64,000 nucleotides of DNA from Halieaceae bacterium UBA5044 (GTDB taxonomy: Bacteria; Pseudomonadota; Gammaproteobacteria; Pseudomonadales; Halieaceae), in assembly GCA_002416125.1 (NCBI GenBank), contig DIBU01000015.1:62001-126000 (forward strand). Direction: 5' to 3'. The notes below the pieces were generated by a model. That model did not search any database. It worked only from the letters and a program-made list of their open reading frames with translations, and had not been told where the DNA came from. The position numbers and the translations under genes were made by a program. How positions within the stretch are numbered: the first letter of the stretch is position 1; every line of letters starts with the position of its first letter. Shown in pieces: positions 24,588-33,721 of this stretch.

Positions 24588-25783
24588 TTCATACCACCAT
24601 AGACAGCCGCATAGCGCGCAACGCTCGCCGTCCACGTCCGCTCCTGCTCGACAAAGGCACGACCGCGTTCGCGCATAGCCGGCCAGTCACCTCTGCGTGC
24701 CAGAAGCCCGGTGACGGCAGCCGCCAACGCCCCGGCATCTCCCGCGGTAAACAGCATCCCGGTGTCGCCAGAGCGCACCAGTTCCCTGTGCCCACCCACA
24801 TCCGATGCCACAACCAGTCGACCCTGGGCCATGGCTTCCAGCGGCTTGAGCGGCGTTACCAATTCGGTCAGGCGCATCGGCAGGCGGGGGTAGGTAAAGA
24901 TATCCACAAGGTTGTAATAGTCCTGTACCTGCGCATGCGGGACACGCCCGGTAAGGATGACGATATCCTCAAGATTCAGGCTGGCAATCTTGCCACGAAT
25001 CTGTTCCTCCTGTGGTCCACCACCCACCAGCAGCAGGCGAAGTTCGGGGTGTTGCTCCAACAGCGCTGGCAGTGCATCCAGCAACAGGGGAATACCCTCG
25101 TAGGCGTAGAAGGATCCGATGAACCCCAGTACCGTCTTGCCCTCAAGCCCGAGCTCCCGCTGTAATTCGGGGTTCGCCGCTGCGCCATAGGTGAAGCCTT
25201 CGGTATCGACCGCGTTCGGTATGACCGTAATCTTGGCGGCATCTATGCCCCGCCCGGCGATTTCAGCTCGCAAACCCTCACAGATGGTGGTGACGGCATC
25301 GGCGCGCCGAAAAACGCGCGTCTCAAGCGCTCGTGTGACGCGATAGCGCGGCCCCCACTCCCGACTCGTGCCGTGATCCACCGCGGCATCTTCCCAAAAG
25401 GCACGACACTCATAGACGACCGGCAATCCAAGCTCACGACCAGCGCGCAGGGCCGCCAGGCCATTCAAGGCTGGCGAGTGGGCATGGAGAACGTCCGGCT
25501 TCTCAATCGCTGCCACCTCCACAATGCGCCGCGCCAGCGTTGTCACCACCTCCCACTGGTCAAGCACAGGCAAGCGGGATAGCGGGTTGTTACCCGGGCT
25601 GGTGCGGTAGAAGTGCAGGCCATCGACGGTTTCTTCCGCTACGTCACTCACCCCCTGCTTGAGCCCGGTGACGTGGGCTGTGTGCCAGCCCAGGGCGCGC
25701 TGGCCCCGCAGAATATTGCGCGTGCGGAACGTGTAACCACTGTGCAGCGGTATGGAATGATCGAGGATATGCAGAATACGCAT
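24584..25783 (-). CDS. GT4 glycosyltransferase, PEP-CTERM/exosortase A-associated (TIGR04063 type)
   Basis: The 399-residue GT-B protein opens MRILHILDHSIPLHSGYTFR, the signature of the exosortase A-associated glycosyltransferase group TIGR04063. The C-terminal half has PNAVDTEGF, GFIGSFYAYEGIPLLLDALP, LVGGGPQEEQ and EAMAQGRLVVASDVGGH. ATG 25783 is preferred to GTG 25798 because GGAGG lies 4 bases upstream of the ATG and the family starts at MRILH. The conserved TFRTRNILRGQRALGW region binds the acceptor. It acts in EPS repeat-unit assembly at the inner membrane. It lies 11 bases after the amidotransferase stop and is coupled to the next GT4 gene by a GTGA overlap. Confidence 0.88.
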   Translation of the reverse strand: MRILHILDHSIPLHSGYTFRTRNILRGQRALGWHTAHVTGLKQGVSDVAEETVDGLHFYRTSPGNNPLSRLPVLDQWEVVTTLARRIVEVAAIEKPDVLHAHSPALNGLAALRAGRELGLPVVYECRAFWEDAAVDHGTSREWGPRYRVTRALETRVFRRADAVTTICEGLRAEIAGRGIDAAKITVIPNAVDTEGFTYGAAANPELQRELGLEGKTVLGFIGSFYAYEGIPLLLDALPALLEQHPELRLLLVGGGPQEEQIRGKIASLNLEDIVILTGRVPHAQVQDYYNLVDIFTYPRLPMRLTELVTPLKPLEAMAQGRLVVASDVGGHRELVRSGDTGMLFTAGDAGALAAAVTGLLARRGDWPAMRERGRAFVEQERTWTASVARYAAVYGGMK

Positions 25784-25794
25784 CGGGCCTCCGC

Positions 25795-27702
25795 TCACGC
25801 TGCCACCACAAACTGGTCATCACGCACCGTGGCCTGGAACATCAACAAGGTCCACAGCGGAGCACTGTGATCGCGTCGTCCGGACTGGTGCTCATCAACC
25901 AGACGCGCCAGATACTCCTGATTGAACAGCCCGGTGGCCGCGAGGCCGCCGGACTCCAGGAGATCCTTCCGCAAACGCTCTTTGAGCGGACCGCGGAACC
26001 ACTTGGCCAGAGGCACACCGAAGCCCATCTTGTCGCGGTACAACACATCCTGCGGCAGGCGGGACTCGAGTGACTTCTTCAAGAGGTACTTCCCCTCCTG
26101 GCCGCGCAGCTTCCATTCCGGGGCCAACCCGGAAACCCATTCGGTGAGCGGATGATCCAGCAGGGGCACACGAACTTCCAGCGCATGGGCCATGCTGGCG
26201 CGGTCCACCTTGGTCAGGATGTCGCCCACCAGGTAGGTTTTCATGTCCAGGTACTGAATCATCGACAGCGGATCGTCGGTGGGGCTGTTAGCCGCATGTT
26301 CATCAAATACGCTGTGTACCGAATAGCCCTGCAATTCGCGCTTGAAGTTGTCGCTGAAAAGTGCAGCACGCTGCTCATCGCTGCAGATCGACACCGAATG
26401 CAGGTAGGCCTGCACCGAGTTTCGCGCCAGCGCCTGGAAGGTTGTTTTTGCACGGAATACCCGGGGCGCCCAATCCGCCTTGGGATACAACCGGCCAAGA
26501 GCGCCAAAGACAGGTTTGCGCAGGCCCAATGGCAGCGCCTGCCGCAAACGCTCTTCGTGCATATGCCAGCGATAGCGCCGGTAGCCCGCAAAGTGTTCAT
26601 CACCGCCATCACCTGACAGGGCCACCGTCACCCGTTTTTTGGCCAGCTGACACACACGGTAGGTCGGGATCGCCGAACTGTCGGCGTAGGGCTCGTCGTA
26701 GAGCGCGGCAAGCTCATCAAGAAGATCAAAGTCCTCGCTACTGACGATTTCCTGAAAATGGTTGGTGTGATAACGCTCTGCAACGCGCGCGGCATACTCG
26801 GTTTCATTGAACTGCTTGACATCAAATCCGATAGCGCAGGTGTTTACGGGATCGCTCTGCAATTCCGCCATCATCGCCACAACCGCGCTGGAATCCACAC
26901 CGCCCGAAAGGAAGGCACCCAGCGGCACTTCGGCCACCATGCGCACCTGCACCGCCTCGCGCAGTCTGGCGATCAATTCGGCCTGCAGATCGGCCTCGCT
27001 CGCCACCGCTACCGGCTTGAAGGGAATATCCCAGAACTGTTTCTGTGCGGGCACGGGTTCGCCATGGCGGAACAACATCGTGTGGCCGGGACGCAACTTG
27101 AATACACCGCGATAGATGGTTTTCGGCTCCGGCACATAACCCAGTGCGAAATAATCCTCGACAGCCTGTGGCTGCAGCGCGCGGGGCAGCCCGGGGTGCG
27201 CCTTGATCACCTTGAGTTCGGAACCGAATATCAGCTGGCCATCTGCCAGTACACTGTAAAAGAAGGGCTTGATGCCGAACCGGTCCCTGGCGAGAAACAG
27301 GCTGCGGGCATTCGAATCGTACAGGGCAAAGGCGAACATACCGCGGAAACGCTCTACACAGCGCTCACCCCAGGCTTGCCAGGCATAGAGAATGACCTCG
27401 GTGTCACAGTGCGTGCGAAAGTGGAAACCGAGCGCTTCCAACTCACTGGCAAGCGCTTTGAAGTTGTAGATTTCCCCGTTATAGACAACACAGAGTGTGT
27501 TATCCGCACTGAACATGGGCTGCTGCCCACTGGCCAGATCAATAATGGACAGCCTGCGGTGAGCGAGGCCGACCCCAGGCGCCAGGAAAACACCGCCCTC
27601 ATCAGGGCCGCGATGAAACTGGGTCTGATTCATGGCTTCGAGCAAAGCACGATCCGGCTCGCGCTGCTGGGTCAGATCAAAAATACCGGCAATGCCACAC
27701 AT
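25795..27702 (-). CDS. Exosortase A system-associated amidotransferase 1 (asparagine synthase family)
   Basis: The 635-residue enzyme has an intact N-terminal glutaminase: MCGIAGIFDL with nucleophile Cys2, then FHRGPDEGG and VVYNGEIYN. Its synthetase domain has the PP-loop FLSGGVDSSAV (about residues 256-266) and SGDGGDEHFAGY. It matches the TIGR03108 subset that travels with XrtA. It should hydrolyse glutamine and pass ammonia to an adenylated carboxylate, probably the uronic acid or another acid of the repeat unit, to give a uronamide (inference). This contrasts with the Cys-less paralogue at 939-2747. It lies 2 bases after the glycosyltransferase stp2 stop in the - strand operon. Confidence 0.92.
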   Translation of the reverse strand: MCGIAGIFDLTQQREPDRALLEAMNQTQFHRGPDEGGVFLAPGVGLAHRRLSIIDLASGQQPMFSADNTLCVVYNGEIYNFKALASELEALGFHFRTHCDTEVILYAWQAWGERCVERFRGMFAFALYDSNARSLFLARDRFGIKPFFYSVLADGQLIFGSELKVIKAHPGLPRALQPQAVEDYFALGYVPEPKTIYRGVFKLRPGHTMLFRHGEPVPAQKQFWDIPFKPVAVASEADLQAELIARLREAVQVRMVAEVPLGAFLSGGVDSSAVVAMMAELQSDPVNTCAIGFDVKQFNETEYAARVAERYHTNHFQEIVSSEDFDLLDELAALYDEPYADSSAIPTYRVCQLAKKRVTVALSGDGGDEHFAGYRRYRWHMHEERLRQALPLGLRKPVFGALGRLYPKADWAPRVFRAKTTFQALARNSVQAYLHSVSICSDEQRAALFSDNFKRELQGYSVHSVFDEHAANSPTDDPLSMIQYLDMKTYLVGDILTKVDRASMAHALEVRVPLLDHPLTEWVSGLAPEWKLRGQEGKYLLKKSLESRLPQDVLYRDKMGFGVPLAKWFRGPLKERLRKDLLESGGLAATGLFNQEYLARLVDEHQSGRRDHSAPLWTLLMFQATVRDDQFVVAA

Positions 27703-27704
27703 AG

Positions 27705-28940
27705 TCAGGTCCTGTCCATTGATTCCGGTGGTCGGCGGCAGCCCAGGAGATCGTCATAAACCTGGAGATATGAGGACACTGTTCGCTCCCAGTCAAAATC
27801 CCGTCGAACACGCCGCACAGCGGCGTGAGCCATTTGCTCGCACTGCGTGGGGTCTTCGACCAGCGTCAGTAGTGCATTCGCCAATGCTGTTACATCACCC
27901 ACCGGGACCAGCAGTCCAGTAACCCCATCCTCCACCAGTTCGGGGTTGCCACCTACACGAGTGGCGACAACAGGCAAACCACTGGCCATGGCCTCCAGAA
28001 CAGTGTTGGAAATGCCTTCACCCAGAGAAGGCAATACGAACACATCCAGACACGCTAGCAACTCAGGTATGTCGTCCCGGTCACCAGCCATCCAGACGCT
28101 GCCCTCTATCCCCAGTTCTGCAATCAGGTTCTCCAGCGCGGAACGTTCGGGCCCATCGCCGACGAGTATACAGCGCAGGCTGTTCCTTTGCTGAGGGCTC
28201 GAACGCAAGACCTCGGCAAAAGCGAGCAGAAGGGTCCTTTGGTCCTTTACCGCCGCAAGCCGCCCTACAGTACCGACGACTCTACACTCCGTGCCACCCC
28301 AAAAGCCTTCGGGCATACCCGACACTGCGATCTCTGCGGTGCCGCTTGCCCGACAAGAATCGCCATTTTTCATATTCCGCGGCGAAAACCTGTCATGCGC
28401 CACCCCGTTGTATATCTGCACGACTTTGTCGTCGGGGATGCCCACAGCGGTAACCAACCAGTCAGCAAGGTCACGGCTGACCGCGATGAATCGATGGATC
28501 AACGGGCTCAGGGCCCTACGCAACAGCTTGTACTTGGAATTGCTGCCATCAAGGTCACTCACATCCCTGCCATGCTCACCGTGCACCCGCTTACAGCCCG
28601 TCAACAATAAACCCAACGCCTGCGTCTCAAGGGCAGCAAGGTTACGTGTGTGCACAATAGCAGGCCGCAAGCGACGTAGCGTACGCCACAATCGCCAATA
28701 CATACGCAGGTCGTGCCCTGGTTTTTTGTGCAGCTCAATTACCTCAACGCCGGGCATCCTGATTCGTCCCGCAAACTCTTCACTACGCGTCAGGCAGATA
28801 ATGGTGTGCCGATACCGCTCGGGAGGGCATCGATTGATGATATTCACCAGCCCATTCTCGAGGCCGCCCGTACCCAGCGCATAGATCACATGGACTACCA
28901 AAGGCGGCTTAGGGGCAGCAGCTACGCTTCCTGAGTGCAT
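27705..28940 (-). CDS. Sugar transferase, PEP-CTERM/EpsH1-associated (stp2 type, GT4)
   Basis: A 411-residue GT-B protein of the TIGR03088 subset: VVHVIYALGTGGLENGLVN near residue 15, EVIELHKKPGHDL near 70, HGEHGRDVSDLDGSN near 140, and the donor-site motifs YNGVAHDRF, GTVGRLAAVKDQ and EAMASGLPVVATRVGG. It should add a sugar to the lipid-linked EPS intermediate in the cytoplasm. It is one of four GT4 genes in this operon and sits between exosortase and amidotransferase 1, the usual order in exosortase A loci. The first ~10 residues (MHSGSVAAAP) may be an over-long start; no clear later Met exists before the core. Confidence 0.88.
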   Translation of the reverse strand: MHSGSVAAAPKPPLVVHVIYALGTGGLENGLVNIINRCPPERYRHTIICLTRSEEFAGRIRMPGVEVIELHKKPGHDLRMYWRLWRTLRRLRPAIVHTRNLAALETQALGLLLTGCKRVHGEHGRDVSDLDGSNSKYKLLRRALSPLIHRFIAVSRDLADWLVTAVGIPDDKVVQIYNGVAHDRFSPRNMKNGDSCRASGTAEIAVSGMPEGFWGGTECRVVGTVGRLAAVKDQRTLLLAFAEVLRSSPQQRNSLRCILVGDGPERSALENLIAELGIEGSVWMAGDRDDIPELLACLDVFVLPSLGEGISNTVLEAMASGLPVVATRVGGNPELVEDGVTGLLVPVGDVTALANALLTLVEDPTQCEQMAHAAVRRVRRDFDWERTVSSYLQVYDDLLGCRRPPESMDRT

Positions 28941-28953
28941 GAACCGCCCTATC

Positions 28954-30501
28954 TCACTGTGCTTGTAGGCCGTGATTCAAAGAATCGACGATTGAAGCGA
29001 GATGCAGAGAGGTGAAGCTGGTAAGCCGAACTCTGGATGCATCCAGATCATCATTGATCTGTGTCGCAACAAAAATACGCGCGCCCGTGCGTCTCCCGTC
29101 GAAAAGTTGCTGTCGAGCCTCAAGAAGCTTCGCGGCGTAAGGATTTTCTGAGTTTCTACCGTCGATATGATACCAGGACCAGATAAGGTAAATCCGGGAA
29201 GCGGAGCGCACTTGAACCTCCTCAACCCACCCCAGGGAGTCCACCCCGGTATGCACACGCCGCTGCCCAATGACTCTCCACATCTGGCGTGGCTCTGGCC
29301 TCCACGGTTCGGCGCTTGTAACAAGCTCAAGCCCTTGCTTCTGCGTCAAAAACTGCCTCAGAAAGAGTGCGACAGGCACCCTGCCATCATACATCTGGTC
29401 CAGTTTACGGTCGGCCCCCTCTACCACCGGGTGCCAAAACCCTTCAGGGGTAGCAGTGGCACGCCAACCTTCAACGGGCGGGGGCGCTGATATCGCCTCT
29501 GCCGTCGCCATGGTCGTCGCTCTGTCTGACGTCAGCGCAATCACCGGCCAAACCGCTGCGAGCGCTACTGCGATCAAAGCCGCGGCCAGCAGCGACACTG
29601 ATGAAGCACCTGTGCTTTCCTGCGCCAAACCTGAGGACGTCCTCGTGGTTACGACTTCCTCCTGCCAAAACCCACCAACCCAGAACAGAATCACCATGAC
29701 CAGCCCGAAAAAGCCCCAACCGTACACCAGGTGATCGACACCCACACCCAGACGCATGTCACTGAGGTGGCCCATCATGACAACGCCATAGGCACGCAGG
29801 CTGTTTGCGACAATCGGGACGGCAATAGACGCCAGTACGAAAAGTAAACGCCGCCAAAAGCTGTTATAGGTCAGGTATGCGTAGATCAGCCCGAGTGTAA
29901 AAGAAGCTATCAGGTAGCGAACGCCGCTACATTCCGCGATAACTGACCATGTCCCTGTGGGCAGATAGAGGTACATTCCCTCGCGATAGAGAGGAACGCC
30001 GCTGGCACGCACCATGATTTCGGTGGTGGCTGCTGTCAGGCTCATCAATGGCGGTATCAGCTCCGAGCCCATAGGCACCGCCAGAAACAGGAACAGCAGC
30101 GGGAATGCAGCGCGAGCTGCGATGACATTACCGACTATGGCCCAAATACCGCTGGTAAGGATCGCGACAAATGCGAGTTGTTCCAGCACGACGATGTCGA
30201 CCATTGTGGCAAGGAGCCATATCACGCCAAAGATCAATAGGGGCAGAAGCGCATACGGTTGCGGTCGTGCGGGCAAGTCATAGTATGTTTCCCGCTCCCT
30301 CCAGAGCAGCCAGATACTGATAGGGAGAACGAGAAATCCGTGAGCAAAGGTTTGAGACCTCGACCAGATATCAACCATCGAATGCACGGTTTCGTGGAAA
30401 ATAAGGAAGAGTCCACAGGCGTAGAACACCACAGCGCCCAGCACGAACCACAGAGCCTGTTCAGAGCGTGTCAGCACAACATCCAGTTGCCTTGTCGTCA
30501 T
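28954..30501 (-). CDS. xrtA: Exosortase A (XrtA) fused to EpsI domain
   Basis: The 515-residue inner-membrane protein has about eight helices in its first 300 residues and the exosortase catalytic triad: Cys191 in AECSGVRYL, Arg236 in NSLRAYG and His257 in DHLVYGW. From about residue 310 the EpsI domain follows (GWRATATPEGFWHPVVEGAD, YLIWSWYHIDGRN). Exosortases cut the C-terminal PEP-CTERM tail and pass the protein to the cell surface, and they also occur as EPS genes (EpsH). The fusion with EpsI is common for the A type. Start ATG 30501 is 1 base from the stp1 stop. No PEP-CTERM substrate gene is seen in the window, so the sorted protein must be coded elsewhere. Confidence 0.95.
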   Translation of the reverse strand: MTTRQLDVVLTRSEQALWFVLGAVVFYACGLFLIFHETVHSMVDIWSRSQTFAHGFLVLPISIWLLWRERETYYDLPARPQPYALLPLLIFGVIWLLATMVDIVVLEQLAFVAILTSGIWAIVGNVIAARAAFPLLFLFLAVPMGSELIPPLMSLTAATTEIMVRASGVPLYREGMYLYLPTGTWSVIAECSGVRYLIASFTLGLIYAYLTYNSFWRRLLFVLASIAVPIVANSLRAYGVVMMGHLSDMRLGVGVDHLVYGWGFFGLVMVILFWVGGFWQEEVVTTRTSSGLAQESTGASSVSLLAAALIAVALAAVWPVIALTSDRATTMATAEAISAPPPVEGWRATATPEGFWHPVVEGADRKLDQMYDGRVPVALFLRQFLTQKQGLELVTSAEPWRPEPRQMWRVIGQRRVHTGVDSLGWVEEVQVRSASRIYLIWSWYHIDGRNSENPYAAKLLEARQQLFDGRRTGARIFVATQINDDLDASRVRLTSFTSLHLASIVDSLNHGLQAQ

Positions 30502-30502
30502 T

Positions 30503-31759
30503 TCAGCTTTTCCTTGCGTACCGCGGTGCTGCAGAGGTATTACCTAGCAACAATACTACCTCTGGCAGGTTCTCTGCCCAGTTAAACATCTGCTGCACGC
30601 AGTGGCGTGCCCTCTCGCCCATCTGGGCGTGCTCGCCATGCACCAGTTCGCCGAACAACCGGACATAATCCGACGCAGATTCCGCGAGAAGCACTTCATC
30701 TCCGTCCTTTGCATCTATGCCCTCCAGACCCTTGGTACTGACCAGCACAGGTAAACGCATGGCCATGGCCTCCAACACCTTGTTCTGCACACCACGTGCG
30801 ATACGCATGGGTGCGATTGCGGCCCGTGCATGCTTGAGGTAAGGCCGGACATCGGGTACGCGCCCCGTTACCGTCACACCCGCCTGCTGCGCCAACTGGC
30901 GCACCGCCCGTGCAGGATTGCCGCCGACGATAGTCAGGCTGATCTCAGGATAGCTACGACGCAAAAGAGGCAACACGTTGTGCGTAAACCACACCACAGC
31001 ATCGATATTTGGCCAGTAGTCCATTGCTCCCGTGAACACCAGCGGGAGGCTTCCCTGGGGATAGGGGCTAGGCTGGGGCGCCGACTCATCGTAGGCAGGA
31101 TCAAAGTAATCGCAGTTCACACCGTTATTGTAGAAACCGATTTTGTGCGCTGTTTCCGGAGAAAGCTTATGAAACAAATCAGCTTCGGTAGACGATACGA
31201 ACAAACCGGCATCAAACTCTTCTGCAAGCTGCTGCTCCAGTGCGAGCAGGCACCGGGCTTCACGTCGATATACCCAACTCAAGGGCCAGGTTTTCTGCTG
31301 CGAGTACTGTAACCATTTGTCAGAATCCACATCCACAAAATCGATCACCTTGCGCAGGAAACCTTGACTGCCTGTCGGTAAAAACTGCGCCATGGATGAC
31401 GAATAGACAATGACATGCCGAATGTCATGAGCGGCAACACTGTCGGCAACCCACCTCCTTAACGCACGGTCTCTGTAGTAGGGAACCGAGAGCGCCTCAC
31501 CCGTTACCAGCCCCAAGGCGCTGCGCAAAGTGGCCAGCCGCGCGTTGAGCGGCCGCAGAAACACGCTCGCGCAATACTTCTCCAGTTCCGGCACCCAGGG
31601 CCAGTCGTCCGGGTCATCCACAAAGCTGCCCAGGTGGATATCGAAATGCAGGCTCAGGTGATGCAGGAGATGGAACGAACGAATCTTGTCACCCTTGTTG
31701 GGTGGATAAGGGATACGGTGGCACAAAAACAGCAGCGGGGGCTTCGGCGTGTCTCCCAT
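30503..31759 (-). CDS. Sugar transferase, PEP-CTERM/EpsH1-associated (stp1 type, GT4)
   Basis: This GT-B protein of 418 residues matches TIGR03087: LFLCHRIPYPPNKGDKIRSF near the start, VDSDKWLQYSQ near residue 145, GFYNNGVNCDYFDP near 205, FTGAMDYWPNID near 235 and APMRIARGVQNKVLEAMAM near 315. ATG 31759 is chosen because the FemAB gene stops at 31764 and the 25 extra residues of the longer frame do not fit the family. A GGATAGG stretch lies just upstream. It should transfer a hexose to the repeat unit on the cytoplasmic side. The order FemAB-stp1-XrtA-stp2-amidotransferase is the standard type 1 exosortase arrangement. Confidence 0.9.
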   Translation of the reverse strand: MGDTPKPPLLFLCHRIPYPPNKGDKIRSFHLLHHLSLHFDIHLGSFVDDPDDWPWVPELEKYCASVFLRPLNARLATLRSALGLVTGEALSVPYYRDRALRRWVADSVAAHDIRHVIVYSSSMAQFLPTGSQGFLRKVIDFVDVDSDKWLQYSQQKTWPLSWVYRREARCLLALEQQLAEEFDAGLFVSSTEADLFHKLSPETAHKIGFYNNGVNCDYFDPAYDESAPQPSPYPQGSLPLVFTGAMDYWPNIDAVVWFTHNVLPLLRRSYPEISLTIVGGNPARAVRQLAQQAGVTVTGRVPDVRPYLKHARAAIAPMRIARGVQNKVLEAMAMRLPVLVSTKGLEGIDAKDGDEVLLAESASDYVRLFGELVHGEHAQMGERARHCVQQMFNWAENLPEVVLLLGNTSAAPRYARKS

Positions 31760-31763
31760 GCGC

Positions 31764-32795
31764 CTATCCCAGACTGCGGGCCAACGGTGGCCCCAACAGG
31801 TTGGCAACCGGCAAGGGCAGTCGCTGCCACGCATTCACCAACAAGCGGTACTTCGGGTTACTGGGGTTGACGTCAGGCACCTGGTCGCTGTTGACCAGAA
31901 AATATTCGTAAGGCAGCGGTTGCGGCTCGAAACCCCAGTTTTTCTTGAAGTCGAAAGGCCCTGTGTCGCGCTTGCTGCGTCCGAAGTCATACAGCGTTAC
32001 GCCCTCTTCGGCACTGCGACGCATCAGGTCCCAGTACATGAAATGGTTACAACCACGAATGCTGCGAGCGCGGGCGATGCTGCCGCCGTAGTAGGGCAAT
32101 ACCTCGTTGCGGAAATAGAAGCTCATCACCCCGGCGACATCCTCGTCGGACTGGCGAATCATCAGCACGCGGCAATCTCCTGCAAACTCAGCGCGCAGTG
32201 CGTCAAGGTAGCGTCGGCTGAACACCGGAGTACCCAGATTGCGCACACTCTCTGCATACACGCGATACAGGCGCTGAGTGCCCTCGACCTCCTCGCCCTC
32301 CAGCCCTTCCTGAATACCTTTGCGAATCATGGCGCGCTGGCGATTGGGTATGGCCTTGAGGTTGGCATCGTTATCCGAGGTGATTGGCTTGCGAAAGGTG
32401 TAATAAAGCTCTTTCACAGGCCACCCGCTATCACTGCTTGCGCAATTGCGCAGTTCCAGGGCATCTACACCGAGGCGCACGGCCAGAGCCTCGGCCTCGC
32501 GCCGCAACACGCCAGCGGCCTGTTCATGCGCTGAGGCGATTCCCCCATACACACAGAAAGGCAGGCCGGCCAGTTTGTATCCGAACAGACGACTGCGCAC
32601 CTCCGCGAGCGGCAGGACGCCCACCACGGCCCCATGTTCCTCGGCCAGCAAAAAATGGCAGCGATGCCGCAAGGCGCCTTCCAGCACCCGTTTCCAACCG
32701 AAGCGATGAAAGAAGGTGGCCTGCGGGCATTGCTGCACGAACCGCTCCCAGACCGGCTCGTCAGCGGCTTCCGCACAGCGCACCCGCACCGTCAC
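31764..32795 (-). CDS. FemAB family protein, XrtA/PEP-CTERM-associated
   Basis: A 343-residue protein with the double GNAT fold of FemAB. It has FHRFGWKRVLE near residue 30, PFCVYGGIAS near 77, NRQRAMIRKGIQEGL near 150 and the late YDFGRSKRDTGPFDFKKNWGF (split here by the natural turn). This is the TIGR03019 group. FemAB proteins use aminoacyl-tRNA to add amino acids to cell-wall precursors. The exosortase-linked group is thought to acylate or aminoacylate an EPS component, but this has not been shown. Start GTG 32795 overlaps the deacetylase stop (GTGA), so deacetylation may expose the amine that FemAB modifies. It is one of several amide-forming proteins in the window. Confidence 0.9.
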   Translation of the reverse strand: MTVRVRCAEAADEPVWERFVQQCPQATFFHRFGWKRVLEGALRHRCHFLLAEEHGAVVGVLPLAEVRSRLFGYKLAGLPFCVYGGIASAHEQAAGVLRREAEALAVRLGVDALELRNCASSDSGWPVKELYYTFRKPITSDNDANLKAIPNRQRAMIRKGIQEGLEGEEVEGTQRLYRVYAESVRNLGTPVFSRRYLDALRAEFAGDCRVLMIRQSDEDVAGVMSFYFRNEVLPYYGGSIARARSIRGCNHFMYWDLMRRSAEEGVTLYDFGRSKRDTGPFDFKKNWGFEPQPLPYEYFLVNSDQVPDVNPSNPKYRLLVNAWQRLPLPVANLLGPPLARSLG

Positions 32796-33721
32796 GCGCC
32801 CACCTCCTGCCGCAGACCGCTACGGGCGCCTGAGGCGCCAAAGGCCGGCTGCGGCAACGTTTCCGGCGCGGCTATCGCCGGGGCAAATACGCGATCCATA
32901 CGGTCCCAGCGAAAATCACCCAGCAGCCGCTGCAGGCGTGACTCCATCCGGCCCAGGTTCAGGTAGTGGCGAAAGCGTGTGCGGGCGGTCAGACCCGGCG
33001 GCCGGGGTTGTTCAGGATCGATTTCCCAGGGGTGGAAATAGAAGTGCGCACTCTGGCTTTCCCTGTGGTTGATCCGGCGTAGCGCCCAACGCGAGAACGC
33101 GTAGGGAAACAGGCGGAACCAGCCTCCGCCGCCACAGTTGATATTACGCCCGGCGAGGGGCAGCGTGGTCACGGGAATTTCCGCCAGCCGGCCCGACGCC
33201 GCTGAAAAAGCGAAACGTGGTGCTTCCGGCATCCCGTAGAGGTCATGTCGGATAGGCGCGATGCTGGAACTGTAGCGATAGCCCGCATCAGCCAGCGTAT
33301 CCAGGGCCCAGAGGTTGTCGCGACCGATGGAGTAGCTGGCCGCGCGATAACCCTTGACCTCAACACCTGCGATGTCTTCCAGCAGGGCCTTGGTACGCCG
33401 CACATCATCGAGGAACGCCGGGGGTAGCTGGGTGGTAACCCGTGTGTGCTCCCAACCGTGACTGGCAAGCTCATGGCCTTCAGCGACTATCCGGCGCACC
33501 ATCTCGGGGTGGCGCTCCGCCACCCAGCCAAGCGTAAAGAAGGTGGCCTTGACGTCATGTCTATCGAACAGTGCCAGGATGCGCTCGACATTGGCCTGCA
33601 CACGCAGCGGGGTCGTCTCCCACTCTGCGCGACTCACCTGCGACTCAAACGCGGAAACCTGGAAATAGTCCTCTACATCCACCGTCATGGCGTTCACTGT
33701 GCCAGCCGATGCAACACTCAT
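32792..33721 (-). CDS. XrtA system polysaccharide deacetylase (DUF3473)
   Basis: The 309-residue protein opens MSVASAGTVNAMTVDVEDYF, and the N-terminal DVEDYF, ATFFTLGWVAERHP, ELASHGWEH and KGYRAASYSIG motifs identify the TIGR03006/DUF3473 subset of NodB deacetylases. It should N-deacetylate the polymer or repeat unit. ATG 33721 overlaps the wecB stop (ATGA), and the 7 earlier residues in the frame are rejected. HFYFHPWEIDPEQPR near residue 225 is the DUF3473 C-terminal mark. Coupled to wecB upstream and femAB downstream. Substrate is probably an N-acetyl-hexosamine, in keeping with the neighbouring epimerases. Confidence 0.92.
   Translation of the reverse strand: MSVASAGTVNAMTVDVEDYFQVSAFESQVSRAEWETTPLRVQANVERILALFDRHDVKATFFTLGWVAERHPEMVRRIVAEGHELASHGWEHTRVTTQLPPAFLDDVRRTKALLEDIAGVEVKGYRAASYSIGRDNLWALDTLADAGYRYSSSIAPIRHDLYGMPEAPRFAFSAASGRLAEIPVTTLPLAGRNINCGGGGWFRLFPYAFSRWALRRINHRESQSAHFYFHPWEIDPEQPRPPGLTARTRFRHYLNLGRMESRLQRLLGDFRWDRMDRVFAPAIAAPETLPQPAFGASGARSGLRQEVGA

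Noticed and set aside
26758..27759. 333-codon + strand frame opposite amidotransferase 1
   Set aside because: It is a shadow frame: the - strand carries all AsnB motifs, and the + strand product has no recognisable domain.
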